Shown: one piece after another, positions 21,874 through 34,096 of the stretch | How positions within the stretch are numbered: position 1 is the first letter of the stretch | Layout of the letters: each line of letters starts with the position of its first letter | NCBI GenBank assembly: GCA_002105175.1 | Contig: MCGE01000006.1 | Coordinates: 248,001 to 312,000 of the forward strand | Direction of reading: 5' to 3' | Source of the DNA: Absidia repens | Lineage: Eukaryota > Mucoromycota > Mucoromycetes > Mucorales > Cunninghamellaceae | Length of the DNA stretch: 64,000 nt | Translations under genes and position numbers: made by a program | The notes under the pieces: model-generated | Told to the model about the DNA's origin: nothing | The model's database searches: none | Seen by the model: the letters and a program-made list of their open reading frames with translations, nothing else

Positions 21874-22904
21874 CTTACCCTTGCCCTTTAGAAAGAAAAG
21901 TAGGGGGTTATATATCTTAGCCATTGCCCTCCCACATATCTGGTATTAGTTTTTCTTAGTATTAGTTAATATTAGCTTTAATACTAGTCATTGTTTTGGT
22001 TGATTTGCCATTTTTTATCTTAGACTTTGTGATTGATCAATAAAAGCTTCCTCACTGATTTACTCTATTTGTTCCTATTTTTTATGTATTTATCATGTCT
22101 TTTTTTTTTTTGTGTGCGTGGGTAGCAATAGAGTATGTCACACCTGCCAATGTGGCTGGAGTTTATTTGAACTCATCGTTGCGCACTCCTATATGTTGTA
22201 CAAATAACTGACAGCAATCTAGATCAATAAATAACACTGTATTGTAATAATTAACTAGACATCGGATTTTATTTCTAATGATATCATATATATATATATA
22301 TATATATATAATATTGATGTATGGTGCATTTGCATCCTATCTGTCACTATTTCAACCCAGTTTTGAATTCTTACAACATCGTGAGAAATTAAAATATCAA
22401 TACAAGAAATTTCAACAATCAATCTGAGAATCTTTCAAAGTTTTTTGAAGCTTATATTGGTGCTATGTATTTGTTGCGACAGAAAAAAAAAAAAAAAAGG
22501 ACGTTCAGTGCCAGTTGGGTGTTTCAAAACTTGGACTGGTGAGCCGTGAAATTGAAAGAATATTAGACAGGGAAAATTTCTAAAAATGGTAGGGACTTAA
22601 TTTGAAGCAATGATGAAGGAGTATTGATTCTGTTTTATATAGGCATGTAAAGTACTGTGGAAGGATCAAGAAAGTGCTGTATCATTATATTACATTTGAT
22701 GGTCAAACGATATATGATAAATAAAAAAAAATATACAGACGCATGTATTAGTCGAAGAGCATTCCTATCGATAATGCTCAACCGCTGACCCTCAGATATT
22801 TTTAAACTAGTAGATGTTGGAGGTATACATTGATGCATAAACATAAACTAGAAAAGTCGATATGATAACAACCTAAAAATGGCGAATGTACATTGTGTAG
22901 CATG

Positions 22905-23475
22905 AATAAGTCTATTAGGAATTCTGAAGAATGGTCAATACTAATATAAGGTACGATTGTAAAAAGGGAGTTAATATATTGTACAATACGTGAGAAAGGA
23001 TGAAGAGGGGTTGGTTTTTTCTTTGCTATTGAAGAATGACAATTGTCAACGTTAGTCAAAGGGGTGATGGCGGTAAAAAAGGAATCTATTGTAAAAGATA
23101 TGAGAGACATGAGAGAGACCAACAGGATATTTATTCTTTGAATAATGTGATAAAAGGAATAATTTATTCATGTAGATACAAACTAAGGACAAACGCATAC
23201 TAAACTAAACTAAAAAAGGCTCCAGAAAAGCCAAACTAATGGTGGTTCAAAATCCTGAATCCAAAATGAATGGGTTTCCCCATGCATCTTGTAATCCCTG
23301 AGCTGAAACCCCTCTATGCTGGACCTGACAGTATTCTAAGTCTAACATTACCCCACAGAAGTTGATTGGTGAAGGAAAAAATGAATAGGAAAAAAAGAAA
23401 TTGAAAAGGAGAATGAGAAAAAAATAAAACTGGGAATAAATAAACTTCACGTGGGCGGAATGTGAAATGTTTTTA
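22905..23475 (+). repeat. Family A repeat, copy A4
   Basis: Subrepeat side (TATTGTACAATACGTGAGAAA, GGAATCTATTGTAAAAGATA), head (GTAGATACAAACTAAGGAC, ATCCAAAATGAATGGG), A tail (CATGCATCTTGTAATCCC) and end block CACGTGGGCGGAATGTGAAA (23448-23467) are all present in order. Confidence 0.75.
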
Positions 23476-24491
23476 TGGGGAATTTTTTTTTACTGGACGC
23501 GACTTGATGAATACTTTTTATTAATCTACTGTCAATTTTAAGTGGTGGAGCTGTTGTAAAAAGAGTGCATAGCAACGATACTGCAGATGGCGGGTAAATT
23601 AAAGCCACTTGACTTCCTAAAGTAATTCCCAGTACTCCGCAATAGCTCACTCGCGGCATGACAGCAATCGACACAAAGATGACCTTGTCACAGCATATCA
23701 TTAGTACTCAACATTGGTGATTTGATAATTTCCTCTTCCCACAATGGCAATCCATACTATTCAAAACTGGTAGCATAGTGATTCTATACTCACCCTATTT
23801 TGGACTAAATAGGATGAGACTTTATTAGTTTAGTTTATTCTCTCAGCTGTAGAATAGTTGGTCACTCGCCGTAGAATTATGCACCCTTTACATAATTTCT
23901 CATACGATATGTTTATTGTACAATAAAAAAAACACCATTTGTATGTCTTCAATGAATGTCTTGAATAGTTTATAGCTTACCATAAAGTGTTATTTAAGTG
24001 ATAGAAGAGAATCATCTACAAATATGCCCTGGTATGACTGCCAACCTATTCATTTCAGTCCCAGGAGCATATCCCATCTCTCACCTCCACTTTGATCCTG
24101 AAATGCACTCCATTGTTCTACATCGCTTGAAGATACCATAATGCAAATGAAACTCTACGTTATAATCAACATAGCGAGCCAGTTACCAATCACCGTGCTG
24201 AAACATTTCCACCAACTATAACTATTTTTACCCTTCTTCTCTTCATGCGTGATCTAACTAGTATCAATCCCTGCAACCATAGCCTTTTTTTTTCCTTAAC
24301 TACAACTATTTAAAATAAAACTCATAATTATTTCCAGAGTTTCAATAAAGTACAAATGACCATTTATTATTGTAGGTATAAAGAAGACACGATATTTTTC
24401 TTTTCAAAAAAGAAGAAAAAAGAAAAAAACTAAACTAAAAACTAACTAATCAATAAAACATAGTCAAGTAAAAAATATAAATGTATATACA

Positions 24492-24561
24492 GTAAACTAA
24501 ACTAAACTAAACTAAACTAAACTAAACTAAACTAAACTAAACTAAACTAAACTAAACTAAA
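24492..24561. repeat. CTAAA pentanucleotide array, about 14 copies
   Basis: Perfect head-to-tail CTAAA units (TTTAG on the minus strand) abut the TAG stop of the CCDC97-domain gene, so the array forms the start of its 3' UTR. Confidence 0.9.
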
Positions 24562-25508
24562 CTAGTAATCCAAAACACCGGTATCATGATTAGGTCCATT
24601 TTCTTCCTCCAGTTCATCGTCAAAGTATCTGTCTTGCATGTCTTGATTTTGCTGCACAAAGTCGTCAAAGGTATCATTGTTGTCCACTATGCTATAATCA
24701 AACTGATCATCCATTCCATCTATCCACTGTTCTTCCAGCAATCGCACCAACTCTTCTTTTTTTTCCTGCCGCAAGTCAATAAGGTGATTCATAGGCCGTT
24801 CCCGCAGTGGTGAAGGTGTGCCCAATGTTGTTGTCTGTTGCTGATCCTCATCCTCGTCGTCGTCCTCATCGTCCTCTTGTTCTTCAAACTGTTCTTCTTC
24901 TGATCGTTGTTTTCGTTGCCATTGGTCCTGCACATAGTGACGATCCATGCCATTGTATATTCGATCCACCAGAGAAACCTCGTTTCGAAACGGAGCATAT
25001 CTTTCACTATCCGGAATGTATTGTCCAATATATTCTTCATAGAGAGACGGCACACGCAACTGTAAGGTATCCTCCGAAAAGTAATCCGAGTGTCGTAGAT
25101 GCTGAGTAAGGTAGTGGTATCGTCGATTACGTATGATGGAATGCTGCTGCGATGGTGTTAATGATGATTCTTTTGAGTTGGCTGTTATTGGTGTTGTTGC
25201 CGGAAGTTCTTGTTGATCTATATAAGAATAATACCATGAGCCCAATGATCCAAATGACACATCAAATATAGATAAGACACGCCTTTCTGTCCTACTTTAT
25301 ATTACTTACTCCAAAGCGTGATAAGTTCCGGAGGAAGGTGCGGTCGTACTAGACTGAAGAAATAAATAGGATCATTGTCAAGCCACTGCGCCAACCGATC
25401 ACGTTTTTGTCCCGCTGAGAGATCACAGTCTTGATGAGAAGAGATGGGAATAGAGTCGCCTCTTCGTTCAATAAATGATATGAAACTGGTTCGTGTTGTC
25501 GGATTCAT
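24562..25508 (-). CDS. CCDC97-domain protein (DUF2052)
   Basis: Two exons, 25508-25310 and 25217-24562, giving 284 aa. The C-terminal block matches the CCDC97 domain: IRNRRYHYLTQHLRHSDYFS, then LRVPSLYEEYIGQYIPDSE, then a long glutamate/aspartate-rich stretch (residues about 160-185). Human CCDC97 has the same arrangement of NRRY, YFSD, LYEQYIGQY and acidic region. CCDC97 is reported as a partner of the SF3B splicing subcomplex; a splicing role here is inference. The start is the first ATG after an A-rich leader, giving MNPTTRTSFISF. An upstream in-frame TTG was rejected. Confidence 0.82.
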
Positions 25509-27892
25509 CAAAAAAAAAAAAAGCAAGGAAAGAAAGAGAGCTTGTCTGTTCAAAAAAAAGTAACATGCTTTTCAAATCCCGCATTCGCTACTAGTGGCGT
25601 GAATTTATTTTTTCGTAAAGTACCAGTGAAGCAGCGGATTGATTGACGGGTGCTACGTTATTGCCATGTTATGCACATAATACTCAATGTTCATTCTACC
25701 CTTTTCTGTTTTATATATGAATTGCCTTATACTTCCATCACACTGTCTTGACATATGGTATGTGCTACAACTTTTATTGCAATATGGCATCTATTCTATT
25801 ATTGTTACGCTTCCTGTTACTTTTCTTTTATGCCATTTCTGTTAATCATATTTTTACAGTGATCGCTACTGCTGTGGAATAGTATGTCATTCTCTTACTC
25901 ATTTACTCCAAACCTACACACGTCTTACTTTATTTAACCTCCGATATTTTCGATGGTGAAATAAAAAAGTCTTCCCTTTGTGCACAAACCCAAACAAGAA
26001 AACACATTTGATCTCTATGCAATGTGTCATTAACATTGCACGTATTATCTGTTTCACTGGCAAATGGAACATGATAATGATTGGTTCCGTTTCAACTGGT
26101 AAAGTTCAAAGAGGACCCCACCTTTCCTTTTTTCTGACATTTCAGGATTCCTTCCTTCTTTGCCATTGGATACAGCACAAAAATAGATGGGGTAAATGGA
26201 ACAGATGACTTTTCATAAAAAAAAAGGGTCAGGGTTTTCCTTATTCACGCAGATGACTCCAATCAAGGCTTCAAACACCGCCATTTTTACCACCTTTTGA
26301 TGAAAAAAAAAGTGGATCAAAAAAGAAACAATTGTGCCATAAAATAGAACAAATCGAATGAGATCTCATATGAAAGGAGTCGTTATTGTAGTAGAGTGAC
26401 ACGAATTGCATTAATAATATCGTGTATGCAAATGAAGAACGAATGATGATTTTAAGACAAAATGTGATATCGTCGAGTCAAGTAATAGTCCAAAATGAGG
26501 CAAATGCCCTTGAAATAAATGAAAGTTATAATGTAGTAACAGCTGTACAACAATTACTATGTAATCATCAAAAGGGAATGATTACATATAAACTTTTTTC
26601 TTTCCAATCGTATACAGGGTCCATCCCTTAAAAAAAGAAAATCTTAAAAGGAAAGAAAACCACCAGGGTCATCATCTTGTATCAGGAATTTTCTTTGTCA
26701 TCGATAATGACCCTTTGAATAAAATAACAAATTCACACGTACAGGGTGGTAATTTTGCCCATTAGAAAAAAGAAGGTTGAATCCCAGTCAAACCTCACTC
26801 CATATAGATCACCCCACAAATGGACGTAGTACAAACCCGCAATAAAAAAAGAGGGGCGGGTGTGGGTCCCCAATTCAAGTTCATAAGACAGCAGCCAATC
26901 ACAGTATGTGACAAGCGTTTTCTACCGAGGAAGAGATCGGGGTGTAAATGAAACGAAAAGTTAAGGAAGTAATGGAAAACACTTCCATTAGTTTACCTAA
27001 GGAACCGTCATTTTCGAAAATAGCAAGATCAGTTAAAATAATAATAATAGTATTAAGTAGAATTACTTATTGTTTGGTTTAAGAGAGGATATGTATATAT
27101 ATATATATACCAACAAAAAAAATCTAATCGGAAAGGATCATCAGCATCTTCCTCGGTTGGGTATTATCAATATTAAAGAATTACCAATATAAAGTGATGG
27201 CCATGCAATAGTCTTTCGTTTGAAAATCCGACCACCTTTTTGATTTCTCAAAAAGAAACTTCGGCTCTACGCAAGTGAAAAAATTAGGACACCAACAAAG
27301 TGTGTTGTCGGATCAAATAGGACATTTTAAATCCCGTTAACCGTGCTGTATCACTCGCATGGTTCTTTTAGAGCAGTGAGGCATTTCGAACATGATGATT
27401 TTGTCCGAGTAAAAACCAAAGAATAAGTACTGAAAGGTATTAAAGATCGTTGATCTTTTGATGTAATTTTGTAACGTCAATATTTAAGGTAATTGTACGA
27501 GATCAAATTAATAACGTAATCATTAAAAAAACTATATTCAGGGATGCGTGGGAAGAGGGTGCTTTTTTTTTTTTGAAAGATCAGTTTCAGGGAGAAAAGA
27601 ATCTTTTTTTTTCTCTTAATCCTGGGTGGAGACACAAGAAGTATTCTTTAGACCCTGGAGCGGAACGAACATAACTGGGCGATGAAAGAAAAAGGAAATT
27701 TTTGCGCCTCTTATTTTTCAATCTCCGGTAGATTTGATATAAATTTTTCTTTTTTTTTTCTGGTTTCCCTTTTTTTCCTTTTTTTTTTTTATCTCTATCT
27801 CTATCCTATTTCTCTCTCTTTCTTACTCTATCTGTTTCTTTTTTTATTTTATTTTACTACAAACTTTTTTTTCACTTTACAAAACATTCATA
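25509..27892. other. Long divergent intergenic region upstream of UNC93-like gene
   Basis: 2.4 kb with no supported gene between the divergent CCDC97 and UNC93-like genes. AGGGTC or GACCCT recurs near 26226, 26615, 26665, 26708 and 27652, and several GATCA/TGATC sites lie between 27130 and 27510; these could be regulatory but are unproven. The 120 bp before the UNC93 start are strongly pyrimidine-rich (27745-27870), like a fungal core promoter or leader. TTCAAATCCCGC at 25571-25582 lies 63 bp before the CCDC97 start. Confidence 0.5.
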
Positions 27893-29443
27893 ATGGGATT
27901 CAGTTTACCATTCCGATACAATAGTCCCACTTTCCAAGTTTTCTTGGTCGGTTTCATTTGTTTCTGCTGTCCTGGTACGTATGACAAAGTGGAGTATCAC
28001 TTTTTTTTCGATCATCACTAATAACTGATTTTTTTTATACAGGTATGTTCAACGCCCTGACTGGTATGGGTGGTGCTGGCAAGTCGTCAACAGAAAGTGT
28101 AAACAATGCCCAAACTGCCTTATCGGTGACCTTTACTGTCTGTTCTTTACTTGGTGCCCCTATCTACAACATCTTTGGTCATCGTGTCATCATTCCTGCC
28201 GCCCTTTGTTATGTGCTTTATGTCGGTTCCTTTTTGACTGACAGCGATGCTTTCACCATCGCCACCGGTGCTATCCTTGGTATTGGTGCTGGCTTCTTAT
28301 GGACTGCTCAAGCTGGTATTATGATGTCTTATCCTAACGAATCTGAAAAGGGTAAAGCCTTCTCTATTTTCTGGATGATCTTCAACTTGTAAGTGATTGG
28401 ATATTATTATTGAAAACACTTGATGAAGAAAAATCAACTCACACATATATTTTTGTTTTGGTGGATAGGGGTGCTACGATCGGTGCTGCCATTCCTCTCG
28501 GTAACAACTGGGACAACACTACTACCAGCTCCGTAAATATTGGCACATATATTGGTTTATGGTATTGATGGCATTTGGTGCTTTCTTGGCTCTTGGTTTG
28601 ACCCCTCCCAGCAAAGTGGTCCGCAGTGACGGCACTCAAGTCTCGTTACACAAATTTTCCAACTGGAAGCGTGAAGCCATTGAAGTCCTTAAATTGTTTA
28701 TGAACTGGCGTATGTTAATTTTGATTCCCATGTTTGCTGGCTCCAACTGGTTCTACACTTATCAATTCCAAGTTTACAATGGTGGTGGCTACTTCAACTT
28801 GCGTGCTCGTTCTCTCAACAACATGCTTTACTGGCTCTTCCAAATCGTTGGCGGTGGTTTCTTCGGTTGGATGTTGGATTTGAAGGCATTGGGTGGTCGT
28901 CGTCAACGAGCCATAATCGGAAACACATTTGTCCTTGTGATCTGTGTTGCTCTTTGGATCGGTGCCATCTTCATTCAAAAGAACTTCACTTATGAATCCG
29001 CAAAGTTGCTCCCTATCCCCGACAAGGTCGATGTCTACTCCCCTGGTTATGCTGGTATGGCCGTTGAATATGCCTTCTTTGGTTTCATGGATTCCGTATA
29101 TCAAGGTTTCATTTATTGGCTGATGGGTACAATGACCAATGATACCGAACGCGCTGCTCGCTATGGTGGTTTCTACAAAACTATTCAAAACGCTTTTGCT
29201 GCTGTTGCCGCTCAATTGGATGCTCAACATATTCCCTTCATGACTCAACTCATCATTGTCTTCGTGGTAAATGTTGTCGGTATCCTTCTTGCCTATGTTG
29301 TGTGCTTTACTGTCCCTAATGTCACTGTCGAAGAAATCGATAACTTGCAAGGTGTTGAAGGCGCTGAAACCGTGGTGGGTGGTCGTCTTGAAGATGAAGC
29401 TCTCCCTCACAAGTTGGACCTCAACGAAAAAGAATTCATGTAG
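27893..29443 (+). CDS. UNC93-like major facilitator membrane protein; one-base frameshift
   Basis: Exons are 27893-27974, 28043-28388 and 28469-29443. The protein matches the fungal UNC93-like (DUF895) family: FQVFLVGFICFCCPGMFNAL, then GAILGIGAGFLWTAQAGIMM, then several hydrophobic helices and a short polar C-terminus. Family members have about 11-12 membrane helices; their transport substrate in fungi is not established. The frame is broken in exon 3: after NIGTYIG, the sequence GGTTTATGG (T run 28556-28558) reads into a stop, while the homologous helix MVLMAFGAFLALGL lies in the other frame from 28559. One extra T would give TYIGFMVLM and a 467-aa protein. The introns around it are clean GT-AG. 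Confidence 0.85.
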
Positions 29444-30299
29444 ATGTACATAGATATTTAGTTTCTTTTTACTCCACCTCTCTTCTATTCCCTCGGTATT
29501 ATTGGTCACTTCTTTTTCTTTTCTTTTTTTCTTTTCTTATATCATCGATTCCCCTTACTTCCCCATCATCTCTTTTTATACGTATTGGAAAATCTGTGAT
29601 TTTCTTTGTCCATCATTCACTCCTAATAATTTAGTTTATACTTTTTGTACTATTTTTTACCATTCTAATAAAAACCAATCCTCCATCATTCTTTTATTAT
29701 TTTGTGAATCCTGTCAATTTTGTGTTATGTAGTCCAGAAATTTTTTTATGTGTGTACGTGTGTATCGTTGCAAAATAAATTGTCTGTGCTTGCGCTGCGC
29801 TGTATTTTCGGGTGCTCCTTGTGGATTTGTGTATAAAAATAGATCAATTTCGATACTTAAAAATAATGTACAATCGTACAAAGAAAAAGAAAAAGAAATG
29901 CATACTCAGATTGAGGCAAAGCGTGCCCCTATCACTGCTTCCTATAAAATCTTATGAATATATAAATAAGTAAATAATAATAAATCGAAGATGGCAAATC
30001 TATTATTTCAGATAAGATAAAGGGGATGGAGATTTGTTTTGGCTGTGCCTTCTCTGAACATATGAGTCTTAAGAGTGGTAAAATGGCAGTGTTGGTTTTC
30101 TCTATACACAAATACAGTCTAGTCAGAGCATAGAGAACGACGGTTGAGCAAGATTACTTATCATTTACATTAGATGGATTGCTAGCCAGAACAGCTGAAC
30201 GGCGTTGCCTATTAGCTAACTTGTAAAGCATATCAGAATTTTTTTTAGCCCATTCGACAACAACAACAACAAAAAAAAAAAAAAAAAAAAAAGCACTTG

Positions 30300-30800
30300 A
30301 AGGGACTAATGGTAAAAGGCAAATCAAGTTTATTCATATGTATATATACACTATAATAACTAACACAAACTACATAAGACGCGGGTCTATTCTAAAATGT
30401 AGGTTAATCTAATGGTGTTAAGAAATCACGAATCCAAAATGAAAGGGTTTCCCCATGCATGTTAGTATTTAATTATTCAAAATGCCCCTGATTCACATTC
30501 TAACACTAGCCCAATATGTTTAATACTACATTGAGGCAGCCAGTGATGATTTTTATATAATAAAAAAAAAAAATGGACCGTAAGAAAACTCAGCTATAGT
30601 AACTGTAACGTCCGCTTCTTTGTCCCTCCTACTCTCTTTAGAGCCCTGAGCAAACGACCGTTGGGTCCCAAGGCGCTGCCCACCATAGGAGCCGTCTATC
30701 CTTTTTTTTTCTCAATCGCTGCCCACCCATAGTGCCAAATCACAGAGTCTTCCATCAAAACCCACACTTCAGAACCCCCCTGCCACCCAGTGGCTACATA
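30300..30800 (+). repeat. Family B repeat, copy B4 (mosaic)
   Basis: The shared head (AATCCAAAATGAAAGGGTTT followed by CCCCATGCATG, an A-like join) leads into a B-like tail (ATGCCCCTGATTCACATTC) and the distal B block (CGACCGTTGGGTCCCAAGGC, CTGCCCACCATAGG, CATCAAAACCCACACTTC). The middle B part is missing. Confidence 0.6.
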
Positions 30801-31034
30801 ATTAATATTATTCTCAACTTTGTTCTTCAATATACCCCACAACAATAAAATACGCTGTAATAGCTGTTTTTCACACAAACACATCCCTGTTTTCTTTTCT
30901 ACGCACAAACTTATAGACTTGGTGGAAGAAGTGTCCATAATACCCAATCCGTTCCTTTTTCATATATATATAAACACTCTTTTTTTTGCTATACATATGT
31001 AATACACATTCGTTGAAGCTCATCATGTAAACGT

Positions 31035-31690
31035 ACAACAATGAAACTAATTATGAAAAAAAGAGCATATTTATTCAGACGTAGATACAAACGATGACAA
31101 ACTATTACTAAACTAATGGGTGCTAATCTACTGACGTTCCCAAATCCTACATCCAAAATGAAAGGGTTTTCCCATGATGTTTGTTTTGCGTTTTTTAAAT
31201 CGCCCCTAATTCAAATTCTAATACTAATCCTAAATCACCAGTACCCCAATGAGCCATGCCATCATATCATTCAGACTATCATGAAGGAAAGAAATAAAAA
31301 AGAAAGAAAAAGAGAGGGAAAAAAAAGTGGACCAAAAAAAAAAAAATAGAAAGCAAAATGCGGAGCCTGAATCATCAAACTTTTTTTTTATGTCAAAAAA
31401 TCAGGGAACAGCAAATAAAAATTAAATAAACGGGCAATCGCCATAATTACCATATAGCATAATTCGTTTTATCTTCCAGTGGAAAGGCAGTTGCAACCAC
31501 TACATAATCAAACTCTAATCTCTCCGACGCTTTTCAAGTAAGATATTATTTCAACACACAAAAAACTCATTGACGACGCGCTGAGCACGACGGTTGGGCC
31601 CCAAGGGCTGCCCACCAAAGTGCGAATTGGCGGAGGCTTTAACCCTATCCCATCAAAACCCACACTTTAACCAAAAACTGTGACACCCAG
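31035..31690 (+). repeat. Family B repeat, copy B3 (most complete)
   Basis: Head (GTAGATACAAACGATGAC, ATCCAAAATGAAAGGGTTTT), B tail (CCCATGATGTTTGTTTTGCG, GGGCAATCGCCATAATTACC, GGAAAGGCAGTTGCAACC) and the distal block (GACGACGCGCTGAGCACGAC, GGTTGGGCCCCAAGG, ATCAAAACCCACACTTTAA) all occur in order. It is the best reference copy for the family. Confidence 0.75.
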
Positions 31691-32089
31691 TAAATCGAAA
31701 GATTTCCAAAAGCTCCAGCGGAGCGCCAGAGCGTTTATTCAAAAAAAGAAAAAAAGAGGTAGAAAAAAAAAGGCTACTCTATAGGCCAAAAAAACTCATG
31801 TGGTTTTTAATGTCCGCTTGAGCCTTTTGATCCAGCACGAACTAAGAACGTCCATAATTCAAATAAAATATGACAGTGACACAGTACTTTCCTACCCCAT
31901 CATAAAATCCGCAATAATCCCGTCCCACCTTAACCAGCTCTTAAAATTCCATCCTGTCAAAACCCATACTTTTGAGACAACTGTAACTAGCATCATATTG
32001 AGGAGTCGACTGGCTGTCGTACGACAAGAGTAACGTTTATTTCAAATAAGATAAAAAATACAAAAATAACAAAAGCTAGGAATCTAATC

Positions 32090-33921
32090 CTAAGCTGGTT
32101 TATCTAAATTGATCTTGACAGTCTTCACCTATTATTGACAAAAATCGTTAGTATATAAAAAAAGGAGCATCTATTTTATGCCGATGCTTACCTCAAGGAA
32201 GTTTTGGAGGCCTTCGAATCCATTTTCCCGGCCAATTCCACTTTGTCGGTAGCCGCCGAAGGGCGTATTGTCGTGCAATTCGAGAAGACTACATACAACA
32301 AGATCATATTCGTTAATTTAACCGCTATTGAGACACTATACTTACTTTTTTTTTTTTTGATCACCTACCAGTTGACCCCTACGGAAAGCATATTATGACA
32401 TGAAGAAATGTGTGAAATATTCAGTCATTGTCAGGAGATAAAAGGGTGTTTTGATGAAAAAATAACTTACAAACAGTACCAGCTTCTAAACGATTTGAGA
32501 AATCCACTGCACGAGTGACATTTTCAGTAAACACAGCCGCAGCGAGTCCGTACGCCGTATCATGTGCCAGTTTGATAGCTTCGTCTACATCCTTGAATTT
32601 TGCAACCACCGCCACCGGGCCAAATATTTCTTCCTGGACAATCTTCATGCTAGATGTGACATTGGTGAATATAGTTGGTTCCAAAAAGTAGCCCTTGTTA
32701 CCAATCCGTTTGCCACCACTGATGAGTGTCGCGCCTTCTCGTTTTCCTTGTTCAATATAACCCATAACGCGATTCAACTGCTCTTTTGATATTTGAGGTC
32801 CTTGGAAAGTCTTGACGTCTTGAGGATCACCAACCACACCTTTGGCCGTGTATTGTTTGAATTTTTCGATAAATTTGTCGTAAATGCCCTCCTGCACATA
32901 GATCCGTGAGCCGGCACAGCAAACTTGTCCTTGGTTGAAAAAGATTCCCCGATGAGCCCATTTGACCGCCTTGTCGATATCAGCGTCGTCAAAGATAATA
33001 TTGGGAGACTTGCCACCGAGTTCCAAAGTCACCTTTTTGAAATTTGTTTCCGCCGCCGCCTTCATTATGAGACGCCCTACTCGAGTTGAGCCAGTGAATG
33101 CGATCTTGCCAATTTTGGGATGTCGTGCCAGCGCTTCACCAGTAATATGTCCGTGTCCCGTTAAAATGTTGACCACTCCAGGAGGAAATCCAGCTTCCTT
33201 TACCAATGAAGCTACTTTGAGTGCAGATAAGGGTGTTAGTTCGGATGTCTTGATGATCACCACATTTCCCGTAGCTAAAGCAGGGCCTAGTTTCCAACCA
33301 AGCATCACCAACCTATAAGGACACCCCCCCCCAAAAAAAATGAATATGAATATTGCCTTTAAAAGAAATAGACATCTAGACTCACGGGAAGTTCCAGGGA
33401 ATAATGCCACATACAACGCCAATGGGTTCGTAACGAGTATAAGAGAGAGCACCCGGGGTATCAACAGTCTTTCCATAAATCTTGTCGGTGTAGCCAGCAT
33501 AGAATCGCAGTGTCTTTGCAATCGCCTTGGAATCAGCATATCGAGCAAACATGATGGCCTTGCCATTGTCCACCGTTTCAATCTGGGCGAGTTCTTCCGC
33601 ATCACGATCCACCAAATCCGCCAACTTGAGCATGAGGGTTTGTCGTTCTTGTGCAGTTGTTTTACGCCATACTTGTTCATAAGCTTTTTCGGCTGCCTTC
33701 ACTGCAGCATCCACCTGAGCGCCTTCAGCTATATATAGATATAAAAAGAAAAAGCGCAATAGCTATGGAGTTAGGCGTTGTTTCCGTGTATTCTAGTTTA
33801 AAGCGTTTCAACCGCTTACCGGCTTGGACGGAGCAGATCACTTCCTCAGTGGCTGGATTAATTGTGTCGATGGTGTTAGCCCCAGCAACGAATTCATTAT
33901 TGATGAAAAGACCCGTTTGAA

Positions 33922-33990
<69 letters not shown>

Positions 33991-34096
33991 TTTGTATTCT
34001 ATGGACTGCCAAAGAGTTCTTTATTTTTATTTTTATGAACTTACGCTTTAGGACCACATTCTTGGGAGTGGTATAGTTGACAAGGAATTCAGACAT
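32090..34096 (-). CDS. NAD(P)-dependent aldehyde dehydrogenase, paralogue A
   Basis: Exons are 34096-34045, 33921-33820, 33728-33386, 33312-32471, 32378-32369 (10 nt), 32288-32192 and 32128-32090, giving 494 aa, the usual ALDH length. ALDHs oxidise aldehydes to acids with NAD(P)+. Motifs: [27 protein letters not shown] (cofactor lysine), [21 protein letters not shown] (general-base Glu), GQVCCAGSR (catalytic Cys), EEIFGPV and [14 protein letters not shown]. No targeting peptide is evident, so it is probably cytosolic. Closely related to paralogue B at 43941-45936: exons 2, 3 and 4 are identical in length (102, 343 and 842 nt). Here the 107-nt exon of B is split into 10 + 97 nt. Intron 1 holds a run of 64 A on the plus strand, that is 64 T next to the splice acceptor. 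Confidence 0.94.
32369..32378 (-). other. 10-nt micro-exon of ALDH paralogue A
   Basis: On the minus strand the sequence is CGTAG/GGGTCAACTG/GTAGGT. The 10 nt complete a TGG codon and encode V, N and part of C, restoring the conserved ALDH segment GTVWVNC. Without it the frame is lost and the WVN motif is missing. Confidence 0.85.
33924..33987. repeat. A64 homopolymer in intron 1 of ALDH paralogue A
   Basis: There are 64 consecutive A on the plus strand. On the coding strand it is a T64 polypyrimidine tract ending directly before the TAG acceptor. Confidence 0.95.

Larger units (their letters stand above)
21874..24561. other. Intergenic region with TA microsatellite, repeat copy A4 and pentamer array
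   Basis: No gene is supported. It contains a TA dinucleotide run at 22286-22311, an A run near 22483-22498, repeat A4 (about 22905-23475) and, directly after the CCDC97-gene stop, a CTAAA pentamer array (24492-24561). The stretch 23480-24350 is AT-rich with no recognisable feature. Confidence 0.6.
29444..32089. other. Intergenic region with repeat copies B4 and B3
   Basis: No gene is supported. After the UNC93 3' flank (T-rich, 29500-29720) come repeats B4 (about 30300-30800) and B3 (about 31035-31690) in the same orientation, plus a CATCAAAACCCAC-like B fragment near 31950. An A run of about 21 lies near 30271-30291. Confidence 0.6.

Noticed and set aside
24492..24561. CTAAA array as a telomere or interstitial telomeric repeat
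   Set aside because: The unit is a pentamer without G-runs, unlike TTAGGG-type fungal telomeres, and it sits in a 3' UTR between ordinary genes.
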